DNA of 44,032 bases, from positions 1 through 44,032 of the forward strand of contig NZ_JAGYPF010000004.1 of assembly GCF_018343535.1 (NCBI RefSeq), in the 5' to 3' direction. A program made the position numbers and the translations under genes. Source of the stretch: Neobacillus rhizophilus (GTDB taxonomy: Bacteria > Bacillota > Bacilli > Bacillales > Cytobacillaceae). Below the pieces are notes generated by a model. It searched no databases. It worked only from the letters and a program-made list of their open reading frames with translations, and was not told where the DNA came from. Every line of letters begins with the position of its first letter. Position 1 is the stretch's first letter. Shown piece by piece: positions 1 through 7,791 of this stretch.

Positions 1-9
1 ATTCAATAG

Positions 10-127
<118 letters not shown>

Positions 128-133
128 AATCCA

Positions 134-166
134 AAAGACAACCTGAAATATGGTTGTCTTTTTTGT
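134..166 (+). terminator. Intrinsic terminator of the rRNA operon
   Basis: AAAGACAACC at 134-143 pairs perfectly with GGTTGTCTTT at 152-161 around an 8-base loop and runs into a T-tract. Confidence 0.9.
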
Positions 167-183
167 TGGCTCTTTAATTTGAA

Positions 184-212
184 TGATGCATGAGAACCGT
201 CCCTGTGCATCA
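184..212. repeat. Short palindromic repeat with GAACCGTCCC core
   Basis: TGATGCA (184-190) and TGCATCA (206-212) form inverted arms around a core containing GAACCGTCCC (194-203). The same decamer forms the stem of a second hairpin at 34911-34949 in this window, which suggests a dispersed intergenic repeat family. Confidence 0.55.
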
Positions 213-272
213 AACAAATTGATTTACTAGTCAGAAAATATGGAATATAATAATTATAATGTTTGGTTTTTA

Positions 273-292
273 AATACTAACCGGTCAGTATT
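273..292. promoter_or_regulatory. TetR-type operator upstream of quinone oxidoreductase
   Basis: AATACTAACCGGTCAGTATT is a 20-bp palindrome centred on ACCGGT, with mismatches only at the two symmetric positions flanking the core. It sits 33 bases before the start codon and downstream of A/T-rich TATAAT-like hexamers (246-251 and 255-260), where a bound repressor could block transcription. The shape and the NACCGGTN core are typical of TetR-family sites. No intact TetR gene is nearby, so the regulator would act from elsewhere. Confidence 0.65.
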
Positions 293-325
293 AAGTGAAA
301 GAATAATTAAAGGAGGAGTTTTAAG

Positions 326-1306
326 TTGAGAAGTTGGATTGTTAATGAATTAGGGGATCCGAAAGATGTGTTAAACCTGGAGGAAAAATCTGTACCTGCC
401 CTTGAAAAGGGAAAAGTGTTAATTCAAGTGGAGGCATCCTCACTTAACTTTTTCGATATATTGCTTTGCCAAGGGAAGTATCAGGAAAAGCCGCCGACGC
501 CGTTCACGCCCGGTGCTGAGGTATCAGGGATTATCCGGGAAGTGGGGGAAGGAAGCCGGTTTCAGATAGGTCAGCGAGTTATAGCTACACCACCTCTGCC
601 AAACGGGGGATTATCTGAATGGGTCAGTGTTCCTGAGAATTCTGTTTATGTCATTTCTGAGAAGATGTCTCCTAGCGAGGCTGCATCTATGTTTATTACA
701 TACCAAACTTCTTATTATGCCTTATATCACCGTGCTAATCTTCAAAAAGGGGAAGTTCTTTTAGTACATGCCGGTGCAGGCGGTGTTGGATCGGCTGCCA
801 TCCAGCTCGGTAAGGCAAGAGGGGCGAAAATCATCGCTACTGCTGGTGGACCGGAAAAGGTTCAATTATGTAAAGACCTTGGCGCAGATATTGCCATCGA
901 TTATTTGACCGAAGATTTTGTTGATGTCGTGAAAAAAGAAACTGGCGGACGCGGAGCAGATGTCATCTATGATCCAGTTGGCGGTGATGTTTTTGACCGT
1001 TCCAGAAAATGTATTGCTTTTGATGGGCGTCTCTTGGTCATTGGATTTGCTGGCGGACGCATTCCGGAAGCCCCTGCAAATCATGCCTTAATTAAAAATT
1101 ATTCAATCGTCGGAGTGCATTGGGGCTTGTTCCGCCGATTGTATCCGGAGAAGGCGGTCGAAATTCATGAGGATTTAATGAAACTCTATGACCAAGGCTT
1201 AATCAAGCCTCTCATTTACCGTGAATTTGATTTTACGGATGTTCCTTCCGCCTTGGAAGTTCTCGGTGATCGTCAAACTTATGGGAAATTGGTTGCCCTG
1301 CCATAA
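326..1306 (+). CDS. NADPH:quinone oxidoreductase (zinc-free MDR family)
   Basis: A 326-residue medium-chain dehydrogenase/reductase of the quinone oxidoreductase type. The N-terminal GroES-like half contains the SLNFFDILLCQGKY and PGAEVSGIIREVGEG signatures. The Rossmann half begins with VLLVHAGAGGVGSAAIQLGK (the AxxGGVG nucleotide motif), and YDPVGGDVF follows. The cysteine ligands of the structural zinc seen in alcohol dehydrogenases are absent, so it should use NAD(P)H to reduce quinones or enoyl/enone substrates in the cytoplasm. Translation starts at TTG 326, placed by AAAGGAGGAG at 309-318. It forms a probable two-gene operon with the SDR that follows after 92 bases and lies behind a TetR-type operator, a context often seen for lipid or xenobiotic oxidation genes. 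The physiological substrate is not evident. Confidence 0.88.
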   Translation: MRSWIVNELGDPKDVLNLEEKSVPALEKGKVLIQVEASSLNFFDILLCQGKYQEKPPTPFTPGAEVSGIIREVGEGSRFQIGQRVIATPPLPNGGLSEWVSVPENSVYVISEKMSPSEAASMFITYQTSYYALYHRANLQKGEVLLVHAGAGGVGSAAIQLGKARGAKIIATAGGPEKVQLCKDLGADIAIDYLTEDFVDVVKKETGGRGADVIYDPVGGDVFDRSRKCIAFDGRLLVIGFAGGRIPEAPANHALIKNYSIVGVHWGLFRRLYPEKAVEIHEDLMKLYDQGLIKPLIYREFDFTDVPSALEVLGDRQTYGKLVALP

Positions 1307-1398
1307 TGAAATAGTTTAGACAAGACGCTTTAGTTAAATTTTACCCAATGATAATAGCAGGAAGTGTGCCTAAATAAAATGGAAAAAGGGTGAAAAAT

Positions 1399-2142
1399 AT
1401 GCGTTTAAAAGATAAAGTAGCTATTATAACAGGAGGCGGCGGAGGGATTGGCAGAGCAACAGCAATTCGCTTTGCACAAGAAGGAGCCCGGTTGGTCATT
1501 GCCGATTATAGTGAGAAAGCGGGAGCAGAAACCGTTCAGCTGGTCAATGAAATTGGCGGAGAAGCTAAGTTTATTCAAACTGATATGTCCAAACCCGAAG
1601 ATGTACAGATTATGATTCAAGAAACCATAGATACTTATGGCAAATTAGACATTTTATTTAATAATGCTGGTGTAAAAAGTGGCGAGAAAAAGATTCCAGA
1701 TGTTTCGTTTGAAGAATGGCAGCAGGTGTTTGATGTAAATACAAATGGAGTTTTCTTAGGCTTAAAATATGCCATTCCCCAGATGTCTTCAGGCGGTTCC
1801 ATCATTAATACAGCAAGTATTGCCGGCATCAAAGGCCAAAAGCTGGTCGCAGCTTATTCTGCATCAAAAAGCAGTGTAATGGCTCTTACGAAAACAGCGG
1901 CAACTGAGTTTGGGAAAAAGAATATTCGTGTGAATGCGATCGCTCCAGGAATCATTGATACAAATATGGTTGAGGATTGGAAGAAAACAAAAAAATGGCC
2001 TGTATTATCTACAGCAAATGCATTGAACCGCATTGGTTATCCTGAGGAGATTGCTAACTTAGTTTTATTCCTTGCTTCAGATGAAGCATCCTTCATTACC
2101 GGCGAAACGATCGTAATTGATGGGGGTACTTTGAACTTGTAA
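1399..2142 (+). CDS. Short-chain dehydrogenase/reductase (SDR)
   Basis: A classical SDR of 247 residues. It shows the TGGGGGIG cofactor loop (about 11-18), NNAG (88-91), catalytic Ser in TASIAG (about 140) and the YSASK pair Tyr153/Lys157, ending with the family-typical SFITGETIVIDGG. Such enzymes oxidise or reduce hydroxyl/keto groups with NAD(P)(H). An in-frame GTG lies at 1390, but the ribosome binding site AAAAAGGG ends right at it, so ATG 1399 with about 8 bases of spacing is the better start. Co-transcription with the quinone oxidoreductase upstream is likely, because no terminator lies between them and one follows at 2183. The substrate cannot be named from sequence. Confidence 0.88.
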   Translation: MRLKDKVAIITGGGGGIGRATAIRFAQEGARLVIADYSEKAGAETVQLVNEIGGEAKFIQTDMSKPEDVQIMIQETIDTYGKLDILFNNAGVKSGEKKIPDVSFEEWQQVFDVNTNGVFLGLKYAIPQMSSGGSIINTASIAGIKGQKLVAAYSASKSSVMALTKTAATEFGKKNIRVNAIAPGIIDTNMVEDWKKTKKWPVLSTANALNRIGYPEEIANLVLFLASDEASFITGETIVIDGGTLNL

Positions 2143-2182
2143 TTTGTGTGTTGAATTTAGATTATATTCGATAAAATATCTT

Positions 2183-2226
2183 ACGCTAGTAAACTTCCAT
2201 TTTGGAATTTTACTAGCGTTTTTTTA
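2183..2226 (+). terminator. Intrinsic terminator after the SDR gene
   Basis: ACGCTAGTAAA (2183-2193) pairs with TTTACTAGCGT (2209-2219), followed by a run of T. The rest of the 316-base gap up to 2458 is very A/T-rich and holds only the promoter listed next. Confidence 0.9.
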
Positions 2227-2384
2227 AACACTTTTTCAAAAAATCACCTTTATAAAGTACAAAATGGAGACTATAAATATTATCATTATAATAAAAATGG
2301 AAAATATATCAAGAAAATTTAATGTGTGAATAATTATCAATTAAATGTTATAAAAATAAGTTTTAGAAAATTTATATAATTATA

Positions 2385-2413
2385 TTGACATAAAATGGAC
2401 AAACATTTATATT
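2385..2413 (+). promoter_or_regulatory. Sigma-A promoter of the dehydrogenase/ABC cluster
   Basis: TTGACA (2385-2390), a 17-base spacer and TATATT (2408-2413) give a near-consensus promoter. It lies 45 bases before the start of the GldA-like gene. Confidence 0.75.
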
Positions 2414-2458
2414 AGTAGAATATTATTCATACGCAGGAACTAAAAGGGGAAATTGTAA

Positions 2459-3565
2459 ATGAAAGTAGTCGTCGGTCCGGGACAATATGTCAGAAACCCT
2501 GGGATTCTAGCAGATGCAGGATTATACATAAGAAACTTTGGAACAACCGCTATTCTGATTGGCGGGAATACCAGTCGTCAGGTAATTGTGGAACCATTAC
2601 GGCGAAGTCTAGAAGAGCAAGGGATCACGTTGAAACAGTCTCTTTGGTATGGCGGTGAATCCTCCCAATCGAATATTGATAGGTTGATAGATCAATTAAA
2701 ATCTGAAACCTTTGATGTTCTGATTGCTACAGGTGGGGGTAAAGCATTGGATACTGTAAAAGCGGTGGCGTATCAATTGGAGAAACCGCTTGTGGCTATT
2801 CCAACGATTGCAGCCACTTGTGCGGCGGCAACACCCATCAGCATCATTTACAGTGATGAAGGGGAATTCCTTGAAATCAGCCGAAATGCTAAAGCACCGG
2901 AAATGGTGCTTGTGGACTCGAACATCATTCTTGAAGCACCTGTCCGCTATTTAGTGGCTGGAATCGGCGATACATTGGCCAAATGGTTTGAAACTAAATG
3001 TTCCATTAAAAAAGCTGTACCAAACGCCATCAATCAAACCGCGATTGCCATTGCCGGACAGCTATACCAAACCTTGCTGAAATCGGGAAAAGCAGCTGTT
3101 CAATCGATTCAGGAGCAAACCTTAACCAATGAGTTAGAGGACATTATTGATGCCGTCATTTTAGTCAGCGGCAGTGTCAGCGGGTATGGCGGTGATGATT
3201 GCCGGACTGCAGCAGCCCATGCGATATACTCAGGGTTGACCATCTTCCCGGAAATACATGATACCTATCACGGCGAAATTGTCGCTTTTGGTATTTTAGC
3301 GCAGCTTTGTATGGAAGGATTAGAAGCGGGAGAGGTAAGGTCGTTAATCGAATATTACCAAGAGGTTGATCTGCCTTATACATTACAGCAAATGGGAATA
3401 AAGGAATTAACCTCAGAACAATGGAAACAGCTAGGTGAAATAACTGTGACTATTGAAGATATGGAGAATATGCCATTCGCAGTTACACCGGAAATGGTCG
3501 TGACATCTGTTCAAAAAGCAGATGAAATTGGAACAACAATGTTAGCTGCTACAAATCAAAGATAA
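2459..3565 (+). CDS. Iron/zinc-containing alcohol dehydrogenase, GldA-like
   Basis: A 368-residue member of the glycerol dehydrogenase branch of the iron-containing alcohol dehydrogenases. The NAD-binding GGGKALDTVK lies at about 92-101, followed by PTIAATCAAATP. Asp171 (GIGDTLAKW), His254 (AAAHAIYSG) and His271 (HDTYHGE) occupy the places of the three metal ligands of GldA. The expected chemistry is NAD-linked oxidation of a small polyol or alcohol, or reduction of the aldehyde/ketone. RBS AAAGGGGA at 2443-2450. An ABC importer and an aminotransferase follow on the same strand, so it may act on the imported compound or on the carbonyl product of transamination. I do not call it gldA: glycerol uptake or dihydroxyacetone kinase genes are absent and the neighbours suggest another substrate. 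Confidence 0.85.
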   Translation: MKVVVGPGQYVRNPGILADAGLYIRNFGTTAILIGGNTSRQVIVEPLRRSLEEQGITLKQSLWYGGESSQSNIDRLIDQLKSETFDVLIATGGGKALDTVKAVAYQLEKPLVAIPTIAATCAAATPISIIYSDEGEFLEISRNAKAPEMVLVDSNIILEAPVRYLVAGIGDTLAKWFETKCSIKKAVPNAINQTAIAIAGQLYQTLLKSGKAAVQSIQEQTLTNELEDIIDAVILVSGSVSGYGGDDCRTAAAHAIYSGLTIFPEIHDTYHGEIVAFGILAQLCMEGLEAGEVRSLIEYYQEVDLPYTLQQMGIKELTSEQWKQLGEITVTIEDMENMPFAVTPEMVVTSVQKADEIGTTMLAATNQR

Positions 3566-3589
3566 AGACAATCTTAGGGGGAAATTAGA

Positions 3590-4582
3590 ATGAAAAAATG
3601 GCTAGTTATGCTTTGTTCAATTATGTTAGTACTAGCATTAGCGGCTTGTGGAAAAGATGAAGCTGCAAGCGGTGGCGCTAAGGAAAAGAAATCATCAGAA
3701 CCGTTAAAGGTAACATTGCCTACTTGGACAGGTTATGGTCCATTATTTTTGGCAAAAGAAAAAGGCTTCTTTAAGAAAAATGGCGTCGATGTGGAGCTTT
3801 CCATCGTTGAAGGTTTGGGAGAGCGTAAGCAGGCATTAGCCAGCGGCAAAATCGACGGCATGGCAACAGCATTGGATGTTCAAGTAACACTTGCTGCAGC
3901 TGATATTCCGGTGCAGGTTGTTTGGTTACTGGATGATTCTTACGGCGGCGACGGAATTCTTGTTAAAAACGACATCAAAGATGTAAAAGATTTAAAAGGG
4001 AAAAAGGTTGCGTTTGAAGTGGGCTCTACCAGCCATATGCTTGCTTTAACCGCATTGAAGCAAGGCGGCTTAACGGAAAAAGACGTAGAAGTAGTTCAAA
4101 TGTCTGCAGGTGATGCTGGTGCCGCTTTTGCAGCAGGCAAAGTGGATGCAGCTGTAACTTGGGAGCCGTGGTTATCAAAAGGATCTGAAGCAAACGGCAA
4201 AGTTTTATTATCAACAAAGGATCTTCCAGGCATTATTGTAGATACCATCAGCTTTAAAGAAGACGTCATTAAAAACCGTCCGGACGATGTAAAAGCATTT
4301 GTTAAGGCGATGGGTGAAGCAATGGCTTACTGGAAAGAGCATAAAGATGAAGCAGACGAAATCATGGCAAAAGGATTAAAGATTGATACAAAAGAATTTG
4401 TTGCCACCGAATCAGGCTTGAAGTTTTTCACAAAAGAGGATAACACCAAATTATTTGGTTCAGAAAGCAGCAAAGGCTCCATCTATCAATCAACTGAAAA
4501 TGCCATTAAGTTTTACAAAGAGCAAAACATTATCAAAAAAGAGCCAAAAGCAGAAGATGTGCTTAATCCAAGCTTCCAATAA
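3590..4582 (+). CDS. ABC transporter substrate-binding lipoprotein (SsuA/NMT1 type)
   Basis: A 330-residue lipoprotein. A positively charged, hydrophobic signal ends in the lipobox LALAAC with Cys20 as the lipidation site, followed by a Gly/Ser/Lys linker. The mature part shows the NMT1/SsuA pattern: GYGPLFLAKEKGFFKKNGVDVE, shown here in part as LFLAKEKGFFKKNGV, then GKIDGMAT, LKGKKVAFEVGSTSH, and AAVTWEPWLSKG, the WEPW motif common in nitrate, sulfonate, taurine and thiamine-precursor binders. It would capture the ligand at the outer face of the membrane for the permease and ATPase encoded downstream. The ligand cannot be deduced. RBS AGGGGGAAA. The permease gene follows only after 240 bases containing strong hairpins and a terminator, so the binding protein may be made in excess over the membrane parts. 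Confidence 0.88.
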   Translation: MKKWLVMLCSIMLVLALAACGKDEAASGGAKEKKSSEPLKVTLPTWTGYGPLFLAKEKGFFKKNGVDVELSIVEGLGERKQALASGKIDGMATALDVQVTLAAADIPVQVVWLLDDSYGGDGILVKNDIKDVKDLKGKKVAFEVGSTSHMLALTALKQGGLTEKDVEVVQMSAGDAGAAFAAGKVDAAVTWEPWLSKGSEANGKVLLSTKDLPGIIVDTISFKEDVIKNRPDDVKAFVKAMGEAMAYWKEHKDEADEIMAKGLKIDTKEFVATESGLKFFTKEDNTKLFGSESSKGSIYQSTENAIKFYKEQNIIKKEPKAEDVLNPSFQ

Positions 4583-4592
4583 AGTGAAACTT

Positions 4593-4743
4593 CCATCAGT
4601 GGGGGAATCTTCACCTCCCCACTGATGGTTAGTTGAACCAATCGGACCTTTACGGGCAGTTGATTCCCCACCTATCGTCAATTTAATCTCTGAATCTTGA
4701 GGTGGGGGATCTTACTGCTCGTTAAGGCGGGATAAAGGATAGA
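4593..4743 (+). repeat. Highly structured intercistronic element
   Basis: Two strong hairpins lie between the binding-protein and permease genes. CCATCAGTGGGG (4593-4604) pairs perfectly with CCCCACTGATGG (4617-4628). Then ACGGGCAGT + GATTCCCCACCT (4652-4673) pairs with AGGTGGGGGATC + ACTGCTCGT (4700-4722), about 21 bp with two G-U pairs. Neither has a T-tract. The block is more GC-rich than the surrounding spacer. It resembles a miniature mobile or REP-like element, possibly related to IS200/IS605-type ends, but it could also be a cis-regulatory RNA acting with the terminator just after it. The class is not certain. Confidence 0.5.
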
Positions 4744-4750
4744 GTAGAAA

Positions 4751-4796
4751 GCCTAATATATGAGGCGGGTTCGGTCCTCATATATTAGGCCTTTTT
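4751..4796 (+). terminator. Strong terminator inside the ABC operon
   Basis: GCCTAATATATGAGG (4751-4765) and CCTCATATATTAGGC (4776-4790) form a perfect 15-bp stem followed by CTTTTT. It lies 29 bases before the permease start, so it should either separate expression of the binding protein from the permease and ATPase or be controlled by the structured element upstream. Confidence 0.85.
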
Positions 4797-4824
4797 AAGA
4801 GATTAAGAGAATTGGGTGAGAAAA

Positions 4825-5622
4825 ATGATTGCAAAATTATTAACGCCGAATAAGGACATACCAAAAAAGCTATATAGTACGGCAGGACTTGTAACATTTC
4901 TTTTATTTTTGTTAGTTTGGTCAGTACTGACCTATGGCGGTATTGTGAACCCGCTGTTTTTGCCGACACCTACTGCTGTGTTGACTACGGGTGTTGATTT
5001 ATTTGTCAATGGAGACCTGCTATCTGATATTGGCATCAGTTTTACAAGGGTATTGGTTGGATTTTTGGTTGCCGCTCTAATTGGTATTCCTCTCGGGATT
5101 TTAATGGGTTCATTAAAAATTATGGAGGGAGCTTTTGAACCAATCATCGGATTCATTCGTTATATGCCGGCATCCGCTTTTATTCCTTTATTGATTTTAT
5201 GGATTGGTCTTGGTGAACCGGAGAAAATGAGCGTTATTTTCTTAGGAACCTTTTTCCAGCTTACGCTCATGATTATGGACGTTACTAAAAACGTTCAAAA
5301 TGACTTAATTGAAGTTTCCTATACATTAGGAGCAAAAAGAGGGCAGTTGTTCACAAAAGTGATTCTGCCAGCAGCGTTGCCGGGGATTGTTGATACACTC
5401 CGCATTACATTCGGCTGGGCGTGGACTTATTTAGTTGTAGCCGAAATTGTCGGAGCATCAAGCGGTTTAGGCTACATGATTATGCAGGCATCGCGTTTCC
5501 TGCAGCCTGATAAAATTATCGTTGGAATCTTAATCATCGGAATTCTCGGCTTGTTAACCGATATGATTTTTAAAGCCGTTTATCGGGCTTCGTTTTCATG
5601 GATGAGAAAGGATGGATTGTAA
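4825..5622 (+). CDS. ABC transporter permease (SsuC/TauC type)
   Basis: A 265-residue integral membrane protein of the binding-protein-dependent transport family. Hydrophobic segments start at about residue 20 (FLLFLLVWSVLTYGGI). The cytoplasmic coupling loop EVSYTLGAKRGQLFTKVILPAALPGI matches the EAA motif that docks onto the ATPase; the core is GAKRGQLFTKVILPAALP. It pairs with the preceding lipoprotein and following ATPase to make a type I importer for a small, probably anionic, organic solute. An in-frame GTG exists at 4816, but GGGTGAG overlaps it and makes a good ribosome binding site for ATG 4825. The gene runs into the ATPase gene with 1 base between stop and start. Confidence 0.9.
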   Translation: MIAKLLTPNKDIPKKLYSTAGLVTFLLFLLVWSVLTYGGIVNPLFLPTPTAVLTTGVDLFVNGDLLSDIGISFTRVLVGFLVAALIGIPLGILMGSLKIMEGAFEPIIGFIRYMPASAFIPLLILWIGLGEPEKMSVIFLGTFFQLTLMIMDVTKNVQNDLIEVSYTLGAKRGQLFTKVILPAALPGIVDTLRITFGWAWTYLVVAEIVGASSGLGYMIMQASRFLQPDKIIVGILIIGILGLLTDMIFKAVYRASFSWMRKDGL

Positions 5623-5623
5623 T

Positions 5624-6451
5624 ATGGTCATTCAAGCGGCGAAAAACATAATCGAAAACAATGTCCCTCAGGTAAAAACACCAAAGCTTGAAATTAAAGA
5701 AGTCGGTAAAGTTTTTAAAACAAAGAGCGGTGAAACGACAGCATTGGAGAAGACTTCTTTTTCCGTTAGCGATGGGGAGTTTGTCACCATTTTGGGTCCT
5801 TCCGGATGCGGTAAATCAACAGTTTTGAGGATTGTTGCGGGGTTGGAGGAAGCGACCTCTGGACAGGTTCTCATCGATGGACAGGAAGTAAACGGTCCGG
5901 GACTAGACCGGGGGATGGTGTTTCAGTCATACACCTTGTACCCTTGGTTGACGGTAAAGGATAATATTTCCTTTGGATTAAAATTAAAAGGGGTTTCTCA
6001 AAAGGAACGGGACGATGTAGCACGGCATTATCTGCAATTGATTGGCTTGGAAGGGTTTGAAAAACATTATCCAATCCAATTATCCGGGGGGATGAAGCAG
6101 CGCGTTGCCATCGCTCGTGCACTTGCCAATGACCCTAAGATTCTTCTAATGGACGAACCGTTTGGTGCTTTAGATGCCCAGACAAGAAATATTATGCAGG
6201 AAGTGCTATTAAAAGCGTGGGAGGATTCTAAGAAGACGATTTTGTTCATTACCCACGATGTCGAGGAATCGATCTTCTTGGCCGATTCTGTTTACGTTAT
6301 GACGGCAAGACCAGGCCGCCTAAAGAAAAAGGTGCCGATTGCTTTGGAGAGACCGAGAGAGTTCAGTGTAAAAGGGTCGGTTGAATTTGCCCAATATAAA
6401 GAGGAATTACTGTCACTCATCAGGGAAGAGAGTTTAAAAGCAATTAACTAA
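5624..6451 (+). CDS. ABC transporter ATP-binding protein (SsuB/TauB type)
   Basis: A 275-residue ABC ATPase. Walker A GPSGCGKST lies at about 58-66, the Q-loop is in MVFQSYTLYPWLTV, the signature LSGGMKQR is at about 153-160, Walker B ILLMDEPFGALD at 173-184, and the switch His in THDVEE. QSYTLYPW is typical of the SsuB/NrtD/TauB branch. It energises the permease encoded immediately upstream. An upstream in-frame ATG at 5612 lies inside the permease gene; ATG 5624 is preferred because AAAGGATGG at 5606-5614 is correctly spaced for it. About 30 residues precede the ABC core. Cytoplasmic, membrane-associated. Confidence 0.93.
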   Translation: MVIQAAKNIIENNVPQVKTPKLEIKEVGKVFKTKSGETTALEKTSFSVSDGEFVTILGPSGCGKSTVLRIVAGLEEATSGQVLIDGQEVNGPGLDRGMVFQSYTLYPWLTVKDNISFGLKLKGVSQKERDDVARHYLQLIGLEGFEKHYPIQLSGGMKQRVAIARALANDPKILLMDEPFGALDAQTRNIMQEVLLKAWEDSKKTILFITHDVEESIFLADSVYVMTARPGRLKKKVPIALERPREFSVKGSVEFAQYKEELLSLIREESLKAIN

Positions 6452-6486
6452 CAGATTGAGTTCGTAGTGAAAGGTGTTTGGTTAAC

Positions 6487-7689
6487 GTGAAAATTGATTC
6501 TTTTTTTCCTGACAATGTGAAAGCGGCGTTAAAGAACGACCCGCCTGGGGAATGGATGCCTGCATTGCCTAAGGAGTGCATCCGTTTAAGTTCGGGGTAT
6601 CCTGCGCCTAAACTTGTTCCTTCAGGTGAAATAAAGGCGGCAGCAGCCCGCTTGCTGGATGAGGAACATGATTTGCCGCTTCATTATTTGGGCACCCCAC
6701 GGATGGAGAAATTAAAACAGCAAATCCAGAACCGCTTGGCTGAGCGTGACATAAAGGTCCAAGGGGATGAACTGTTAATTACAGCAGGGGCATGTCAGGC
6801 AATTGATTTAATTGCACGTGTGCTGCTTGACGAAAATGTGGCTGTTGCCGTTGAAGCGCCAACTTATATGGAGGCTTTGGAGATTTTTCGCAACTACACG
6901 AATCAAATTATCAGTATCCCGATTGATGACCAGGGACTTCGGACGGATGAACTCGCAAAGGTTCTTGCTGGAAGAAAAAGTGCAGGGCTGACTTTGCCGC
7001 GCCTCCTATACACGATTCCAACCTTTCAAAACCCGACTGGGACGACTTTGAGTGGAGAGCGTAGGAGACATTTATTGGAGCTCGCTGCTGTATACGACTT
7101 CCTTATTTTAGAAGACGATGCTTATGGTGAACTTTCTTTCGGAGAAAGCCCATTAACATTAAAAGCACTGGATACAGAAGGCCGCGTTTTGCATGTCGGT
7201 TCTTTATCCAAAGTCGTTGCTCCAGGTATGCGGGTTGGCTGGATAGTGGGGGAGCGTGAATTTATTACTGCTTTTTCATGGTTTAAAAAGGATTTGGACC
7301 ACCCATTTTCTCAAGCGACAATGGCAGCCTATTTAGAAAAAATTAATCTTGATGAAAGGCTTGCGGAGTTAAAAACCGTATACCGGAGCAAAAGTGAAAG
7401 ACTGGCTCAGTATATTGAGAAGTATTTTCCTGAATCGGTTTCTTGGTATGTTCCCCAGGGTGGTTACTTTGTCTGGGTAAAGGTTCCGGGTGTCGATACA
7501 GCTGAAATGTTAGAGAAGGCTTTAGCTGCAGGTGTTTCGTATGTGCCTGGAAAGTTCTTTTTTGCAAACCAACAGGAGGGCATCGAGTATCTGCGTTTAT
7601 CGTTCAGCTACGAGTCTGAAGAGCGAATGGAAGCGGGCGTTCAGATACTTGGAGAGCTAATTGCTTCTTACTTAAAGAAAACAACCTAA
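6487..7689 (+). CDS. PLP-dependent aminotransferase, class I/II (LysN/ARO8-like)
   Basis: A fold-type I aminotransferase of about 400 residues. It shows PTFQNPTGTT (Asn contacting PLP), LEDDAYGELSF, and GSLSKVVAPGMRVGWIVG, in which Lys242 should form the Schiff base. GGYFVWVKVPG follows near the C-terminus. The pattern fits the 2-aminoadipate/aromatic aminotransferase group that also provides the C-terminal half of MocR regulators; no DNA-binding domain is present here. TTG 6478 is an alternative start, but AAAGGTG at 6470-6476 is spaced for GTG 6487. Its position behind an ABC importer with only 35 bases between them suggests it transfers the amino group of an imported amino compound or of a derivative made by the GldA-like enzyme. 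A terminator overlaps the stop codon and ends the cluster. Confidence 0.85.
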   Translation: MKIDSFFPDNVKAALKNDPPGEWMPALPKECIRLSSGYPAPKLVPSGEIKAAAARLLDEEHDLPLHYLGTPRMEKLKQQIQNRLAERDIKVQGDELLITAGACQAIDLIARVLLDENVAVAVEAPTYMEALEIFRNYTNQIISIPIDDQGLRTDELAKVLAGRKSAGLTLPRLLYTIPTFQNPTGTTLSGERRRHLLELAAVYDFLILEDDAYGELSFGESPLTLKALDTEGRVLHVGSLSKVVAPGMRVGWIVGEREFITAFSWFKKDLDHPFSQATMAAYLEKINLDERLAELKTVYRSKSERLAQYIEKYFPESVSWYVPQGGYFVWVKVPGVDTAEMLEKALAAGVSYVPGKFFFANQQEGIEYLRLSFSYESEERMEAGVQILGELIASYLKKTT

Positions 7690-7711
7690 AAATTGTAGGT
7701 TGTTTTTTTAT
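7678..7711 (+). terminator. Intrinsic terminator of the ABC/aminotransferase cluster
   Basis: AAACAACCT (7679-7687) pairs with AGGTTGTTT (7697-7705), followed by T. The stem overlaps the aminotransferase stop codon. Confidence 0.88.
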
Positions 7712-7791
7712 ATCCAAAATGCGCATTGTTTTTGTTTTCGTCTTTGTCTTCTTAAGCAAACCTGTGATTCTAATTGTTGGAATGGGCAGTT

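Noticed and set aside
2459..3565. Naming the dehydrogenase gldA
   Set aside because: Family residues fit, but neighbouring transport and aminotransferase genes do not suggest glycerol metabolism.
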